In this document: positions 35,338 through 48,075 of the stretch, one piece after another
How the letters are laid out: the number at the start of each line of letters is the position of its first letter
How positions within the stretch are numbered: position 1 is the first letter of the stretch
NCBI GenBank assembly: GCA_026874595.1
Contig: CM049311.1
Location: forward strand, 33,499,676-33,563,675
Source of the DNA: Sipunculus nudus
Taxonomy: Eukaryota; Annelida; Sipuncula; Golfingiida; Sipunculidae
Reading direction: 5' to 3'
DNA: 64,000 nt
Made by a program: the position numbers and the translations under genes
The notes under the pieces: generated by a model
Database searches by the model: none
What the model was told of the DNA's origin: nothing
Seen by the model: the letters and a program-made list of their open reading frames with translations, nothing else

Positions 35338-35724
35338 ATATTGGCTGTATCTGTTGAACTATTGTTTTGAAAAGGTATTATTAGATAGACAGAACGATGG
35401 ACCCCGATATATCGCTGTATGGCTAACAGGTCAATTGTACATCACTGTGTCATCGACATTATAGAAGTATTTAATTAAACATGGTTGGCCGGGTAAGGGA
35501 AGGATGTAGCCTTCAGGAGCACAAGGAGTTGACTTCCGTGATACATGTACCTGGTTCATTCGAAATCAGTGCCTCAAAGGCAAAATTACCAAAACTTGTC
35601 TTCCATCTACATGACCATTTCAAAAATGTCCCTGAGTCTGTTTTGTCAAGTGTCTGTTTTCTTAATATTACCTGAACTGTTGTTCTGGGATCACCTGATA
35701 CATATTCTGAAACCTAAGGATATT

Positions 35725-36940
35725 TATATTTACCTTTAAAATGTTATTTCCTAACTATTAATGGTTCAAAACATTAAATTATCAACATATTGAGTTGTAA
35801 GCATAAACACTTAAATGCTATAACGGGTCCAATCTTGAACAGGAAGACGTTTATAGGTAAAAATTTGAAGAAAAAAATAATTTATGCTTATTTAAAACGC
35901 AAATGTCCTAAAAAGTATAATTTTGAAAGAAAGCAAGTTTCCCTAATAAAAATTTGTAAATATGTTTTAGGATTTAGCATATATTTACATGATGCATAAT
36001 TTTCGCATTTATGTTGGAATAAATTAGTCAAATATCCTGAAATCCGTTAAGGATATTTTTAAATCAGATCAAATAATTCGTGATTAGTATTGCCAAGGTT
36101 TTCATATAGTAACATGAAGAGTGTATTTTTATTTGTGTAACCAATATGTTTTGTTTTCATTTTGACCACGAAATATGAATTCGGCTCTTAACCTGAGAAA
36201 GCAATCAAAGTGCTGAGTAAATTGATGAATATGTATTCATAAGCCAATTGAAACAAAAAAGATCAGTTTACATATATATGTAAATCGGAAATCTGTTCAC
36301 ATGACACAATTTACTGAATAAGTAAAGTTATTTGCATGCAAATATAATTTTGAATCCCCTCCTGAGGTCGTGCAGATATACTTTACTCATGTCAGTTTAC
36401 ACCAGGGGTATTTATTCCCATATATGCAAATCTGTACACATGACACATTATACTTGCATTAGAAAATTTATATCCATATGTATATATACTTACAGGAGTA
36501 AATGGGTGCATGTGAATTGGGCTTGAGGGAATGAATTTTCTCAGTCTTTGTCAATTCGGCAGCAGTTTATATATTTTTCAATTAAATTCTATTGAAATTT
36601 TATTCACGTTTTGTTGTGAAAGGGTTCGATATTTATAATCACGACCCGCCCAGTAAAAACCTGGATACAGCCCTGAAGACAAATTGTTGAAAGACAAATA
36701 ACATGATCTTTGTTTTTTTTGGGGGGAGGGACATTTTTGTAAACAGAAGGTATGTTCGTGATTGTGACAATTTTAAATTTAGAACCGGCAACCAGGATTT
36801 TCTTTTCAATTAAAACATATTATTGACAAATCTACGTAAAAAACACAAATATAAGAAGATACACCAATAGACAAGCATTTAAATTTAGACAGACATCGCA
36901 CAATTTATATAGCCCATTTTATTATAAAACTTGAATGAAA
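35725..36940. repeat. Partial internal duplication within unit A
   Basis: Blocks here repeat blocks found further left. ATGGTTCAAAACATT with the following AT-rich text (35760-36100) resembles 31730-32100. GAACCGGCAACCAGGA...TATAGCCCAT (36780-36940) resembles 33920-34060. Unit B has only one copy of the second block, closer to the right one. Local duplication or unequal exchange has shaped the 3.6-kb piece between them. Confidence 0.5.
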
Positions 36941-39002
36941 AACTGAATCACCGTGACCTCCGTTCCGTTATGCTCTTGGAATACAGTTGGCATACACACA
37001 TTAACTGTGTGGCCGCAGCGGAGCGTGACGTCACGCTATCTTCCTCATCAGTCAAGACGTCATCCGTATGTGTTCCAGTTTAAATATGGTGTAAATGTAA
37101 ACACACGGGGCCTGCAATCCAGATTTTTTGTTGTTTTTTCTTTTCTTTTCTTTAATTATGTGAATTCTGTACGATTTTTTTCTTCTTTAATTATGTAATT
37201 CTGTAGGATACCATATAACCATGGTTATCAACGAATGAAAGTCGAATGAAATTTGATTAGTTGTGTGTTTATATGAAAAAGGTACCTTTTATGTAAATAC
37301 CAAATATAGTATCATAATAATTACAATGCAGAGAACGGGAGTTATAAGTTATTGATAAGAAAACACAATGGTAACACACTAAACATAGGTAATTGCAATC
37401 GCATGATAAAAAAAAGATGTTTTGAGTGGCTCCTATTTTCTTAAATTTTCTACAATTCATTAATGTAAAACAGGCATTCTTTGTGCCCTGCTATTAAGAA
37501 TATAAGTTGCAATCTTTATATACTTGTGTTGTAATCGACGCCGTTAACACAATGTTAAAAGTTTAAGTTAGCCTTTTCATTTTATCAAAGAATATAAGTC
37601 GAAGGTACAAACATTCTTAAACCATTTCTGGCATTCTCCAATACGCCAGTTTACGTCCCGCCGATTTCCTTAACAAGCCTATCTAAAGTGTGAGCGTTTG
37701 CAACCGGAGATTGATAAGCACTGCAGGACGTTTTCATAATAAATTGAATATTCGTGTTATGTCAAGGATGGGATATACTGATAAAAAAGACTCGCCAGTT
37801 CTGTAATCCTGACAAGCCACTCACGCCACCGTATATGACGAACATATTTGTGACCTTTGCATTCAGGGATAGATAGCCCTGAGTAAATTTCAGTGAGCTG
37901 TGTCGGACTCCTTGACCCGGCTCACATCACGTGATCAAGAGGGTTGAATTACTATGGTTACCTTCATATTCGCGGGGTTGATTATTCGTGAATTTTACCT
38001 GTTTGATGTGTCTTGATCTTCTATATGGGCGATCTCTGTGTAGCGTAATCCATACGGAGTAAGCACATTTTTTTTATATGTCACGCTATCTTGCTTACCA
38101 GTCTAGACGTCATCAGTATGTGTGCCAGTTTAAAATTTGTGTAAATATAAACACACGGGGACTGCAATACAGATAATCTTTTTTTTTCTTTAATTTTATT
38201 AATTATGTATGATACCATAGCATACCTGTTCGGTGTGTCATGATTGTCTATTTCCGCGATCTCTGTGTAGCGTAACCCATACGCAGTATGCACATTTTTT
38301 ATATGGATTTTAAAATGTGCGCCCCACATGTTATCCAAGGGAACATAGATCTGTTGGAAATGCACATTTATTATTGGCAGATAGAATAATATTGATAATA
38401 TTAATCTTTGATTTTCACTTAACATAAAAAGCTGTTATTATTCATATATCAATCTGCTCCTGACCATACAAAGAAAGATAATGGATAGGAGTTGCCAAAG
38501 AGGCTACAGTATTCACAAAACTGTATAAAATATGCGTCTTACTCAATGTTTTAATTTCAAAATATTTCTCTTTTGCTAATATCTTAAATTTAAAACTCCT
38601 ATGATCTAATATATGCACCGTACCCTTATGACCTAATGCAATCACACATGTTGATGACAAGCTTCCTTTGACAATAAGGGCCAGAGATATGCTACTTGTT
38701 AAAAATATATTCATTATTTAAAGAGGGGCTGTTAACATATTTACTCCTCAGGTTAAATGAAATGGAAATGATAATGTAGGTATGTGATTACATGTCAATA
38801 TGATTAATAAAGCGCTTTAGTTATCGATGACGTCATGATCGGCTTTGATCGACTGAGACTTGATTATACAGAACATATTTTCTTATATACAAAAGAACAT
38901 TGTGAATTTCATCTTTCTTTGAAATAAAAAATAAAATTAAAAAATCAACAGCGGTCAAAACAGCGAAAATGCTGTCTCTCTCCCTCTCCCCACTTTACTC
39001 GT

Positions 39003-39004
39003 CC

Positions 39005-39065
<61 letters not shown>
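39003..39065. repeat. (CT)n(TA)n microsatellite at the A/B junction
   Basis: About 19 CT steps followed by about nine TA steps lie exactly between the end of unit A and the start of unit B. Confidence 0.9.
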
Positions 39066-39414
39066 CACCGTACTCGTCTCCCTCTACCCGTTTCTTTTCG
39101 GTTTCTCTGTCCGTCTGTCTGTCTTTCTGTCTGTCACACACGAAATGGGTAATGTCGTACTTATAAAATTAATGTTACCCTCGCCTCCTCATCCGGCGTA
39201 ATACTCAAAAACAGAAGGTACGTCGCTATAGGTGAAAAGTACGTCACATCGGGTAGTTTTGTATGCCATTAAGGATTCGCAGATGCTAACCTAACGAAGT
39301 TTTCCTTATGAAATTCCGCGAGCCTCCGCGCTCATGGCTTCGAGCTTTTATGTGAGGTTTAAGTGGTCGTTACACACACTAAAGGATGCTAATTGATGTC
39401 TTTGGGAATGCACC

Positions 39415-40362
39415 TTCATGAAATGTATAAGCAGATCATTTCTTTTTGCTCGTTTAAGCTCGACGTAGAACCATAACAAGGACACGTCGCTTGCTGCCAC
39501 ACCGTTAGTCACTATTATCAACATCGTGTTTGGTTTGAAGATATTTATTTTGACAGGACTACAAAGTAGCCATTGGCTAACGTGCATGCTCTCCTGTAAA
39601 CATGTTACATGTTCACAATGACAATCACAACATATATACATATAAGCATAAGGTGACATTTAAGCACGTAATGCAATATGGGCAACATAATATATACGAA
39701 CAATAACCCCACAAATGGACAAAACCTAAATAGACATACAACAGGACATACAGGATAACCGTTAACTGTATACTGTCCTAGTGGCGGGTTTCAAGACAAT
39801 AATCAGTGGACCACTGTGATATATACAAACTAAACATTTAAAACGTTCCGTTTATGTGATAAACCGTGTTGAGGCCATGCGTATCCTATATCTTATAAAG
39901 TCTGATGGGACATTCCTCCAATATGAAAGAATTATTTTAATTTTTCATTTTCACTTTTAGTTTAAAGATCAAGGTTGATTAAGAATTTCACATCATATTT
40001 TTCTTCGTCAAATGCTGAACGTGAACATGTCAGATCGACATTTGCTATACCTTGAACAGAGGAATAAATAGTGTTCTTTGCCTTTTTTCAGCTGCTGTAC
40101 AGTTACAAAATTGACTCTCTGCTTTCCCGATTTAAAATAAGTACTTATTTAAGGGACAAACCCCGAATCTAAACCTTATGATAATTATCTCGTTTTTTTC
40201 TGACAGGAAAATGAAACATTTGTCTCCAGCTTTCTTTCTTTCTTTTAAATTAATGTTTTCTTTTCAGGGCGTGCTTAAAAGAATCAAGAAAATTTACATA
40301 TCTTATTTCAATCGGCAATGCATAACATTTTTACTTTTTTCATAAGTGGTATACATATATAC

Positions 40363-40406
<44 letters not shown>

Positions 40407-41640
40407 GTTTCATTCTCAAATTATCAGATTTGGAATCGTCGCGGGTCTCTGGAAGTAGTTTCCTCCAATAAATTGGTTTTAGTTATTGACTGTTTTGTAA
40501 AATGTGAGAAGCATTTGGAAATCTCTGATCAAGGAGAGTTGCGGCTAATGCAGCTCACCGTACGTTTTGTTTGAGCTGGTTTTAATTAAAGCGCCGGTGC
40601 TGATGAGTGCGGCTCTTCCCTGGAATTTTTCTAATTGATTACCTTGTTTCGCTGTGCAGCTGTAAATTATTTCTGATGCGTGTTCTAAAAAAACAATGAT
40701 TTGTACAATCGTTCAAGTACTTTCATAACATCTTGAATTTGTTATATTTTAAAATGGCGTTTGTTAAAGCATTAAGACATAAAATATTAGTATGTTCTGA
40801 CAATGACAAGTTTTAGTAAGTATTAACCAGAGGTGTTTTACGCTGGTTATATCAGTCAGTTTGACGTCATCAAAATTCAGCGGTGATGCGTGTTATACAG
40901 TTTATAACTTGAAAAACATATAACTTTAGTTTTTGTTGGGTTGAACTGTTACTGTCATTTTCTAGCCCACTGGCTCAAGCGCAGCAGAACACGGTTGAGA
41001 GACTCGACTTGGTTCTCAGTAACAAATGTCATCAGTATACATTTTAATATTGTTCTCAATGTGTAAGTCAATGTCATTTATATAAACAGGAAACAACAGT
41101 GGTCCAAGTGTTGAACTCTGCGGGACACCTGAACAGATATATAAACTGTTGACTTTGAGCCTCATAGAACCACGCACTATTTCCGATTAGTTTTCAATAA
41201 AGTTAAATAGGGACCCCAACACCGAGGCCTTTCAGTAAATTAAGTAATCCTTATGCCACACCCTGTGGAAAGCCCTTACTGCGTCGGGTCTCATAAGACC
41301 TATATCAAATATTTCATGACCTATATCAAAACCGCTATAATTCTCATCGCAGAGTGAAATTATCAAATTAATGGCCGAGTCGTTCTTCTGATACTCTGAA
41401 TTTTTAAAGGACTAAAGGCTCAAAGTACTCAAAAAGTCTATTATGAACTATTAGTTCCATAATTGTTTAAATATCATTGAGCAGAGATATCGGTCTATAG
41501 TTTTCCACCTTGAGTCGCGTTCCTTTTTTATATATATACTGGGGTCAATATGCAGTGTTCCAGTCAGAAGGAAACTCTCCTATTCCTAAATAGTCAATAA
41601 ATATCCCACCTGGACCACCAGTTATACATTTTTCATTACA
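39415..41640. mobile_element. 2.2-kb insertion private to unit B, containing LINE debris
   Basis: In unit A the flanking words GCACC and TCCAGCAC (21421-21434) are adjacent; in unit B they stand 2226 bp apart. The right third of the insert is a decayed reverse transcriptase; the left part has a (TA)n run at 40367-40402 and no recognised gene. Confidence 0.6.
41000..41640 (-). pseudogene. Decayed non-LTR retrotransposon reverse transcriptase
   Basis: On the minus strand the conserved blocks of a LINE reverse transcriptase appear in the right order and spacing: a PSDWNTA block (about 41549-41572), ENYRPISLLND (about 41476-41505), SGVPQ..TLGPLLF..YINDI (about 41060-41132) and a catalytic YTDD box (41028-41039). 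In-frame stops follow NTAY and YTDD-ICY, and the middle needs frameshifts, so it is dead. It is of the CR1/jockey-like kind, but the exact clade cannot be told by eye. Confidence 0.75.
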
Positions 41641-43125
41641 TCCAGCACTGCCTATTTCAGTAATTAATACACCAGTTATAGATTCAACGTTATTTATTGG
41701 AGATCAAGACCGCTTTGGGTAAAATTACATTAAGGCACAAAATGTTTGTTTTTAACTCAGCTTTCTCTAAAGCATATGTTACAAATTAAGTTCCCCTTAT
41801 TCTCAAGTGACAATATTCCTTGTATTATTTTACGTCCATATAAGGAACGGGATAAATTCCACCAGCGTTTTGCGCAGGTGTCGCGATCACATAATTCATT
41901 ATTAATCTTTAACATATGGAAGCTAAATAAGCACCGGTTAAGTTTTACCACGTCATTCCTAACCCTCTTGTATAACTGATAATCTTTATTATTTCTGTCC
42001 GAGAAACTACATTACAGAATCTTGTCATGAAAGTGGCCGCATAATTCGGTGGCCGCATAATTCAGCATATTTTATTATTGAAATATTCGATTACCTTTTC
42101 GTTTGTTTAGTTTCACGGTGCATCAAGTAGACTGTGCATGAAGTACAAGACTCAAGTACCAAAGGATGAACAAAGAAATCATGATAAGGTTTAAAGGAGT
42201 GGGATAAAACTTGTCATGACAAAGGAAAAGAATCAATGGACCTTTAGAAAAGGGAATAAAGGCACTTGGATTCATTCTATGTGTTATTTAGTGTCAAGCT
42301 GCATCACGCCTAGAAGTTAAATTGGTAGCCCGCGCAATTAGATGAGAGTCGCCATGCACGTTGGATCTGAAATATTTGGTTCGAAGCAGTTCGTAAAATC
42401 ATTTAAACTGCCTAACTGTTACACCGCAGCGGGTTCTAAACAGTCAAGTGTAAACATGAGCCGGTCACATATCATTTCTATCCATACAGATACATTCACC
42501 TATTGCAGGCATTGGGTTTCCTGGTTCGGTTAGTGTTGTTGATCGACCTGTCTCTTCAATTGTCCCTAAACGGATACATTACATTCTGGCGTGACGACTG
42601 CGGTAAGGCAGGGAACATATTCACAGCACTCAATACAAATCGTTTAGCTTAGAATCCTGACCAATCATTTATTTACCGAATGTAATCATGCATATTTGCT
42701 TCTTTCGTTGATTCTGTTATATATTGGTACATGTATGTCCATTGTCATTGAATAAATTAATCAAAGTCATAACCGTTATAATTCACCAAATTCAGCAACG
42801 TTCCCAATAACTTTAATCATCTGTTTTAGCTTTTCGTATTTCAATCAACATGGAATGACTCCTTGCCAGAATGAAAGTGAGATTTTATCTGTTTCCTTTT
42901 TAAAGTACTTCATTCTTGTGGTATCGAACACATTTTTCTCAATACAAGTGAAGCAATATTTAAAAATTGTTTTATTAACCCACATATACTGATTCACAAA
43001 GTCTACTATCTATCAAAGCACTGATCTAATTAATGTTTACATTAGAAACTGTTCAAAAGAAAGAGACGAATATGACGATACATATACGTAGTATACATCT
43101 GCAGTATTGAAATATAACATGAATG

Positions 43126-43150
43126 TAAATATATATATATATATATATAT
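43126..43150. repeat. (TA)n microsatellite
   Basis: About 12 TA steps. Confidence 0.9.
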
Positions 43151-44899
43151 TCAGACTTATCGTATTAAAGAAAAAAAACAGTTATTTGCACATTTATTAA
43201 AAGAAATAGTGGCGGTACAAAATCCATGCCATCATCGCTAGAGCTATCATGCAACACATAAACATAAAAATGTAATTAAAGAGAAAGAGATCCATACATA
43301 TGTCACCATATACTCTCTAAAATACTTCTTTAATATATACTTGAAAACGGATATACATTCATTTACCATTTATCCACAGGGAAATATATAAATGTGGCGA
43401 TAAATGATCCCAGAGTTACATATGAGCAACTCCAAAAGGAAATGGCTTTTCTCATCATATATATTTGCCGTGACTATTCTGGCTTAACGACGAAACTAAA
43501 AACCCTGTCGAGATATACAAAACATTTTCCCAAGTGAGACGATATTCTAGTTTGGCTCCATTGAGACATACCGCTTATGCCGGGTTTGAGTAAAAATTAC
43601 ATTTAGGTTAACCAGTAGTCATGTAAAAATTGTAAACGTTAGATGCATTTTATATCAATAATTCATTGATCTTTGGCTTTGTCCCAGGCTGTTTGGGCGT
43701 ATATTTTGATACAAGGCCTTACTTTTGACGAAAAATCCACGAAAGTTTTAACCCCATGAATAGTATTTCATGTCATACCATAAAATTATAAACCCACGAT
43801 ATTTTTTTTAAATCATGGTATATGATATAATATATGTACCATACAAATCACAGCGCAATATCGTGTATGAATAAAGAAACTTTTATCATTTCTGATTACG
43901 TTACGCTCATCATTAAATATTCGAGAGAAACAATACGCTAATCTAATTACCGCAGCCCAAATAACAACATATTGATTAATTATATACCCATTAACAATAC
44001 AGTATATACATACATTGAAACTGGACACTATAAACAGTAACGTTGAGCTAACTGAGGTTTCCTTAAACACATTTGAAATAAATATACAAATATATAATAC
44101 ACTTTTCAGAAAAAAAAAATGTATCGGTACACGATGCAGGTGTTGCATAGGTTCCTCCTTAAGTCATAAATATTGTAAATATTTACGACCTCTATAAAGT
44201 TTTACTTCAGTTTTCATCTTGCATAATATAATGATATAGAATAAGTTTATTCAGGAAAAGTATATTTACTCCACTCACATTTATTGATGAACCAAATATA
44301 GTTGAGCATAGCGTAACCACTGCTTATGGATTGGTTTAAAAGAATTAAATATACCTGATTTGACTGATGCACTCATATTCAAAAATGAATTTACCCAATT
44401 TCAGTCCCTAAGAAATAGCATCAATTCGAAATCTGGTCTTAACTGTTCACTTATTGATGTAAAGTACAAGTCCAAGCCTGAATGGTGCCAATATGGGTTT
44501 ATTGATAATCAAGTATAAAATCATTAGTGCAAATTCTTTAATATTAAAAAGAATAAATTAATACAACATTGTCTAATTATTTTACTACATGTGATACTTC
44601 TACACAAATTTTAGTATGACATAATGAGGTGAGTTGTATCACGAGTCCACTGTTCTTCGTTATTTCGGGCACTATATCAGATATTGGCGAGATGACAACA
44701 AAAGTCTGCTAAAGAAAATGCTATTATTAAACATAAAAAGAATATGCATATTGCAGGATCAGAAATGTATGTGTAAATAGCCTAAAATGCCATTTTAAGC
44801 GATAGTTTCGACCAAAATGTATAATGTTTTAAACATCTGATAAACATATTAAAAATATATAAATAGTGTTTTAATGAAAAAGTTTAATTATTCTTTATA

Positions 44900-45960
44900 A
44901 AGTATGGAGTGAGTTTCAGTAGGGATGCAATACCAAGTCACACATTTTTATAAAAGCTGCGTATTAACGTGGGCAGAACAGTTTAAGAGTACACCTATTG
45001 ATAAAAAAACAAGTTTTACAACATACAATATTGAACAATACTTATTTAAACTTAATAATAAAAACAATAATGAAAAATATTTGATTAAACGGCATTTATC
45101 AGGTTAAAGATTTTTTTAATAATGATGGTGGTTCCTTTAAAAATGATAATGATTTTAAATTTTGTAAGCTAACACCTCTTGATATGTTAAAACTTAAATG
45201 CTCGGTAGGTAAAGAGCTACAGAAACTCGACTGTGACAATGAAAAAGAAATTCCGAAAGATTGTGGAAATATGGTATTCATGAACAATATACCATATTTT
45301 ATTTATCAGATAACTAGTGAAGTTATATGAAAGAAATTGATTGATGATATGTTTGAGTGTGAAAATGTTGGATACTAGTATTAAAAATACTAAATCAGAG
45401 AGTGACAAGCAATTTTCTGCAATATATCTGATCACGGTCGATAGGTATATGGGGAAGTTTCAGTAAAAAATAATGTATAACTATTTGTTGGTGAACAGTT
45501 TCTTATTTAAATGGATATTGTCTGATAGTAATAAGTGTGATTATTGTTTCCTGTTTACAGAGACACCTTATCATCTGTTTTATCATTGCATAGTTGCAAA
45601 GAATTTGTATTTTAGAATCTCTGAATGGCTTCATTGTAGTAATATGAATAAGCCAACATTGTCAGAAAGTATAATTATTTTTGTAATATAACTAGTAAAT
45701 AATGAATATTCTCTAAATATTACAATCATGCTATTGTACAAATTGACATTGTAGATAGAAAAAAGTTGTACGAGCAAGAATACCTTTTTCTTGAAATTTA
45801 AATCTAGAGGCAAATCCTTTCAGAATGAAGAATAACTTATAGCAGAAGAAAAACAAAAGTTAGAACTGCATTTAAAGAAATAGCCTACTTTTGTCACGCA
45901 TAATGTGAAATTACCATATGAGGTAAATATTATAAACGAAGAGGATAGATTTAAGAATTC
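44900..45960 (+). pseudogene. Decayed L1/Tx1-like LINE ORF2 C-terminus (unit B)
   Basis: Counterpart of 25140-26170. A first open piece (44925-45107, ending NEKYLIKRHLSG) is followed in another frame by VKDFFNNDGGSFKNDNDFK-like sequence and GKELQKLD. A third frame holds the zinc-knuckle segment CDYCFLFTETPYHLFYHC (about 45537-45590) and RISEWL. More of the frame is intact than in unit A, but it is interrupted by stops. Confidence 0.6.
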
Positions 45961-46855
45961 CTCTGCAATACCAATATGTTAAAATGTGAAGTAGACGTTG
46001 CTGTCTTGACCAATGTTATCCTGTTTTGTCTTGTATCTATGTTGTATGTTGGGATAATTTTTTGTTATAGTCCGCTCTATGTTTTTATAGTGCAATATAT
46101 TTCTCTCTTGTAACCAGAGTTGAGGAAGATGTTTGTTTTTGAAACAATCAGAACTGTAAAATAAGAATAGTTTCTATACGTAAATTTGGATCAGAATGGG
46201 ACTCTATGTTTGTATGAATTTATGTTCGATGTATCTTTTGTTATGTATCAAGAAATGTCAATTACCCTTAAAAAAGTATGGAGTGGCAGCACGGAGCCTT
46301 CTCAAGATAGTTAAAGGGTTTTATCAACCGCCCACTCATGTTATCAACCGTATACAGAGCCCCTGGTCCATGAGGTATGACACGTCATGTCTGGTCGATA
46401 TCACCACCGGTTTACATGGCCTAAAACCGTCCGGTACATTACTTGTGCTCAATGACGCAGCGATCCGGTATGACATCGACCAGCATCACGTGTCTTATTA
46501 CGTCATTGTGCTCACAGATGTACAGCACCGGAATTTTAACCGAAAGTTTCCCTGGACATATGAGGTCATATAAGGTCCCTGTAAATGTAAAGATGTCGGT
46601 GCGTGTGCACTGTTCAGTTGTTTCACTGATTATTGTGTGAAAATTAAATGACGTTTGAATGTAATGTCAACATGCATGGCCATTAAAAAAACCTTTGAAT
46701 CTGTCTGTTGGACATTTTTGTCTTCGCATTGGCCTACGGTCAGTCGTATCGTGCCTCGTCCCCATGGGCCAAACGCCGACAGGCTGCCCTCAAGCCAATA
46801 TAGAGGCAATCCGAACAGGCCGGTTAAGAACACATAAATACCACATGAATTACTA

Positions 46856-47011
46856 CAGTGAAACCTATGTAATAAGACCACCCATGGGACTTGCCAAAAG
46901 TGGTTTTAATTCATAGGTGGTCTATTAGACAGGTCAGTTATAAACTATGTGATTGTTTTCAGTTCAGTCGTAGGTGGTCTTAGAGGGTGGTCTTTCAGAC
47001 AGGTTCCACTT
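46856..47011. mobile_element. Pogo-like MITE at the 3' end of receptor gene B
   Basis: Here the left flank TA and the start CAGTGAAACCT are intact, and the right end AGGTTCCACTTG is the inverted counterpart with one extra base. It ends about 15 bp before the receptor stop codon, as in unit A. Confidence 0.55.
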
Positions 47012-47026
47012 GATTAACAAGCTCCG

Positions 47027-47551
47027 TCAGATGCGAGCGGTTGCAGTGACTTCGGTATCACTGGCTGATGAAGAAATAGACGAGAGAGTGTGTTTACCTG
47101 TGCCGGATGGGGTTGAAGTACCTTCACTGAAATTAAACGAAGAAACTTTGATCTGATCCAAGGGGATGAAGTACACAACGTAAATCTTGGGACAGATCAT
47201 GCAAAGGAGAACCGCAGTGGCGTTCAGGAACAGAGCAAAGGATAATAACGCCGCTTTGTGGTAGGCGAAAAATGCCAGAAAATAAGTGGGCAGGAAGGCG
47301 ATCCAGACAAACAGGGTGACAGCCACGGACAGGAAGATGTACCAGGATTCGTTGAAGTTGTCCGGGAGTTTGCGTGCCAAGAAACCGAAGATGGCGCAGA
47401 TCAGGAGGATGAGGAGATTAAAAATTAGAGGAATCAGCAGCGCTTCGAGCTCCATTCGACAGTACAGCTCAGTGTACGGTTCGGTTATTACCGGCATCTG
47501 TATCACCGCGGAGGGTCGGAAAATAACCACCGCGCACACCAGCAAAACAAC
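47027..47551 (-). CDS. mGluR-like class C GPCR, gene B, exon 2
   Basis: Same length (174 residues plus TGA) and same phase-0 acceptor CCCTACAG as gene A; the intron is 524 bp (47552-48075). About eleven substitutions separate it from gene A. They include Arg to Met in the second extracellular loop (YCRIELEA to YCRMELEA), Thr to Ile in helix 5, Val to Ile in helix 6, and several in the tail (ERTSTSSG to EGTSTPSG). The NFNES and PKIY motifs and the loop Cys are intact. No frameshift or stop is present, so the gene appears functional. The AATAAA of gene A is not preserved downstream. Confidence 0.9.
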   Translation of the reverse strand, partial: VVLLVCAVVIFRPSAVIQMPVITEPYTELYCRMELEALLIPLIFNLLILLICAIFGFLARKLPDNFNESWYIFLSVAVTLFVWIAFLPTYFLAFFAYHKAALLSFALFLNATAVLLCMICPKIYVVYFIPLDQIKVSSFNFSEGTSTPSGTGKHTLSSISSSASDTEVTATARI

Positions 47552-48075
47552 CTGTAGGGAGAGAATGCTAATAAGTCATTGAAGGATTATCAATAAATAA
47601 GGACATATAGGCAAACATATTTTTTTAACGAAATTGCTGATTTTTTATTTGCAAATGAGCATCAAATACTCGGTAATAATATTTATCTTAATCATTGCTA
47701 TTTCCAACCCAGTCGAACAGTAATGAAAATGTGACGGTTCATTTTTGGATGCATAATTGATATTGATTGAAGAATATAATTGTTCAATAATTCCCAGAAT
47801 TGTTTGTATGCTTTCTTATTTTGCAATTTAGTAAATTTTCAAACGGGAAAAATAAGAATAAATTGCCAGATGGATTCCAATGATTAGTTCTTAGAACAAT
47901 TTATGTTTTTAGCATACCCACGGAGACACAAGAATACAGGGATGATCATGTATACTCACGGTATTTTAGAATACCCAAATTAATGTTGCGAATGTATTTG
48001 CAACTTGACAGTCTTAATATTAAATATTTCATTTCACTTATTTTAAGACATTGCTCATAAACCATATTAACCCAC

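Larger units (their letters stand above)
21182..38960. repeat. Segmental duplication unit A (about 17.8 kb)
   Basis: The left border is taken where similarity to unit B begins (CATGTCGTACGCATG here, AATGTCGTACTTATA at about 39150). The right border is at about 38960, where ATTATCGATGACGTCATGAT... and the following AT-rich words match 55090-55240. Unit A carries one full receptor gene, a LINE remnant, a SINE and a foldback element. The order of blocks is the same in unit B, in direct orientation. Confidence 0.8.

Noticed and set aside
38969-39166. Frame rich in Leu/Ser and Tyr/Ile
   Set aside because: It is a direct translation of the (CT)n(TA)n microsatellite.
43813-44148. 111-codon minus frame, also present in shorter form at 23702-23992
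   Set aside because: It is hydrophobic only because of AT-rich sequence. The two units differ by frameshifts, and no start or splice context is kept.
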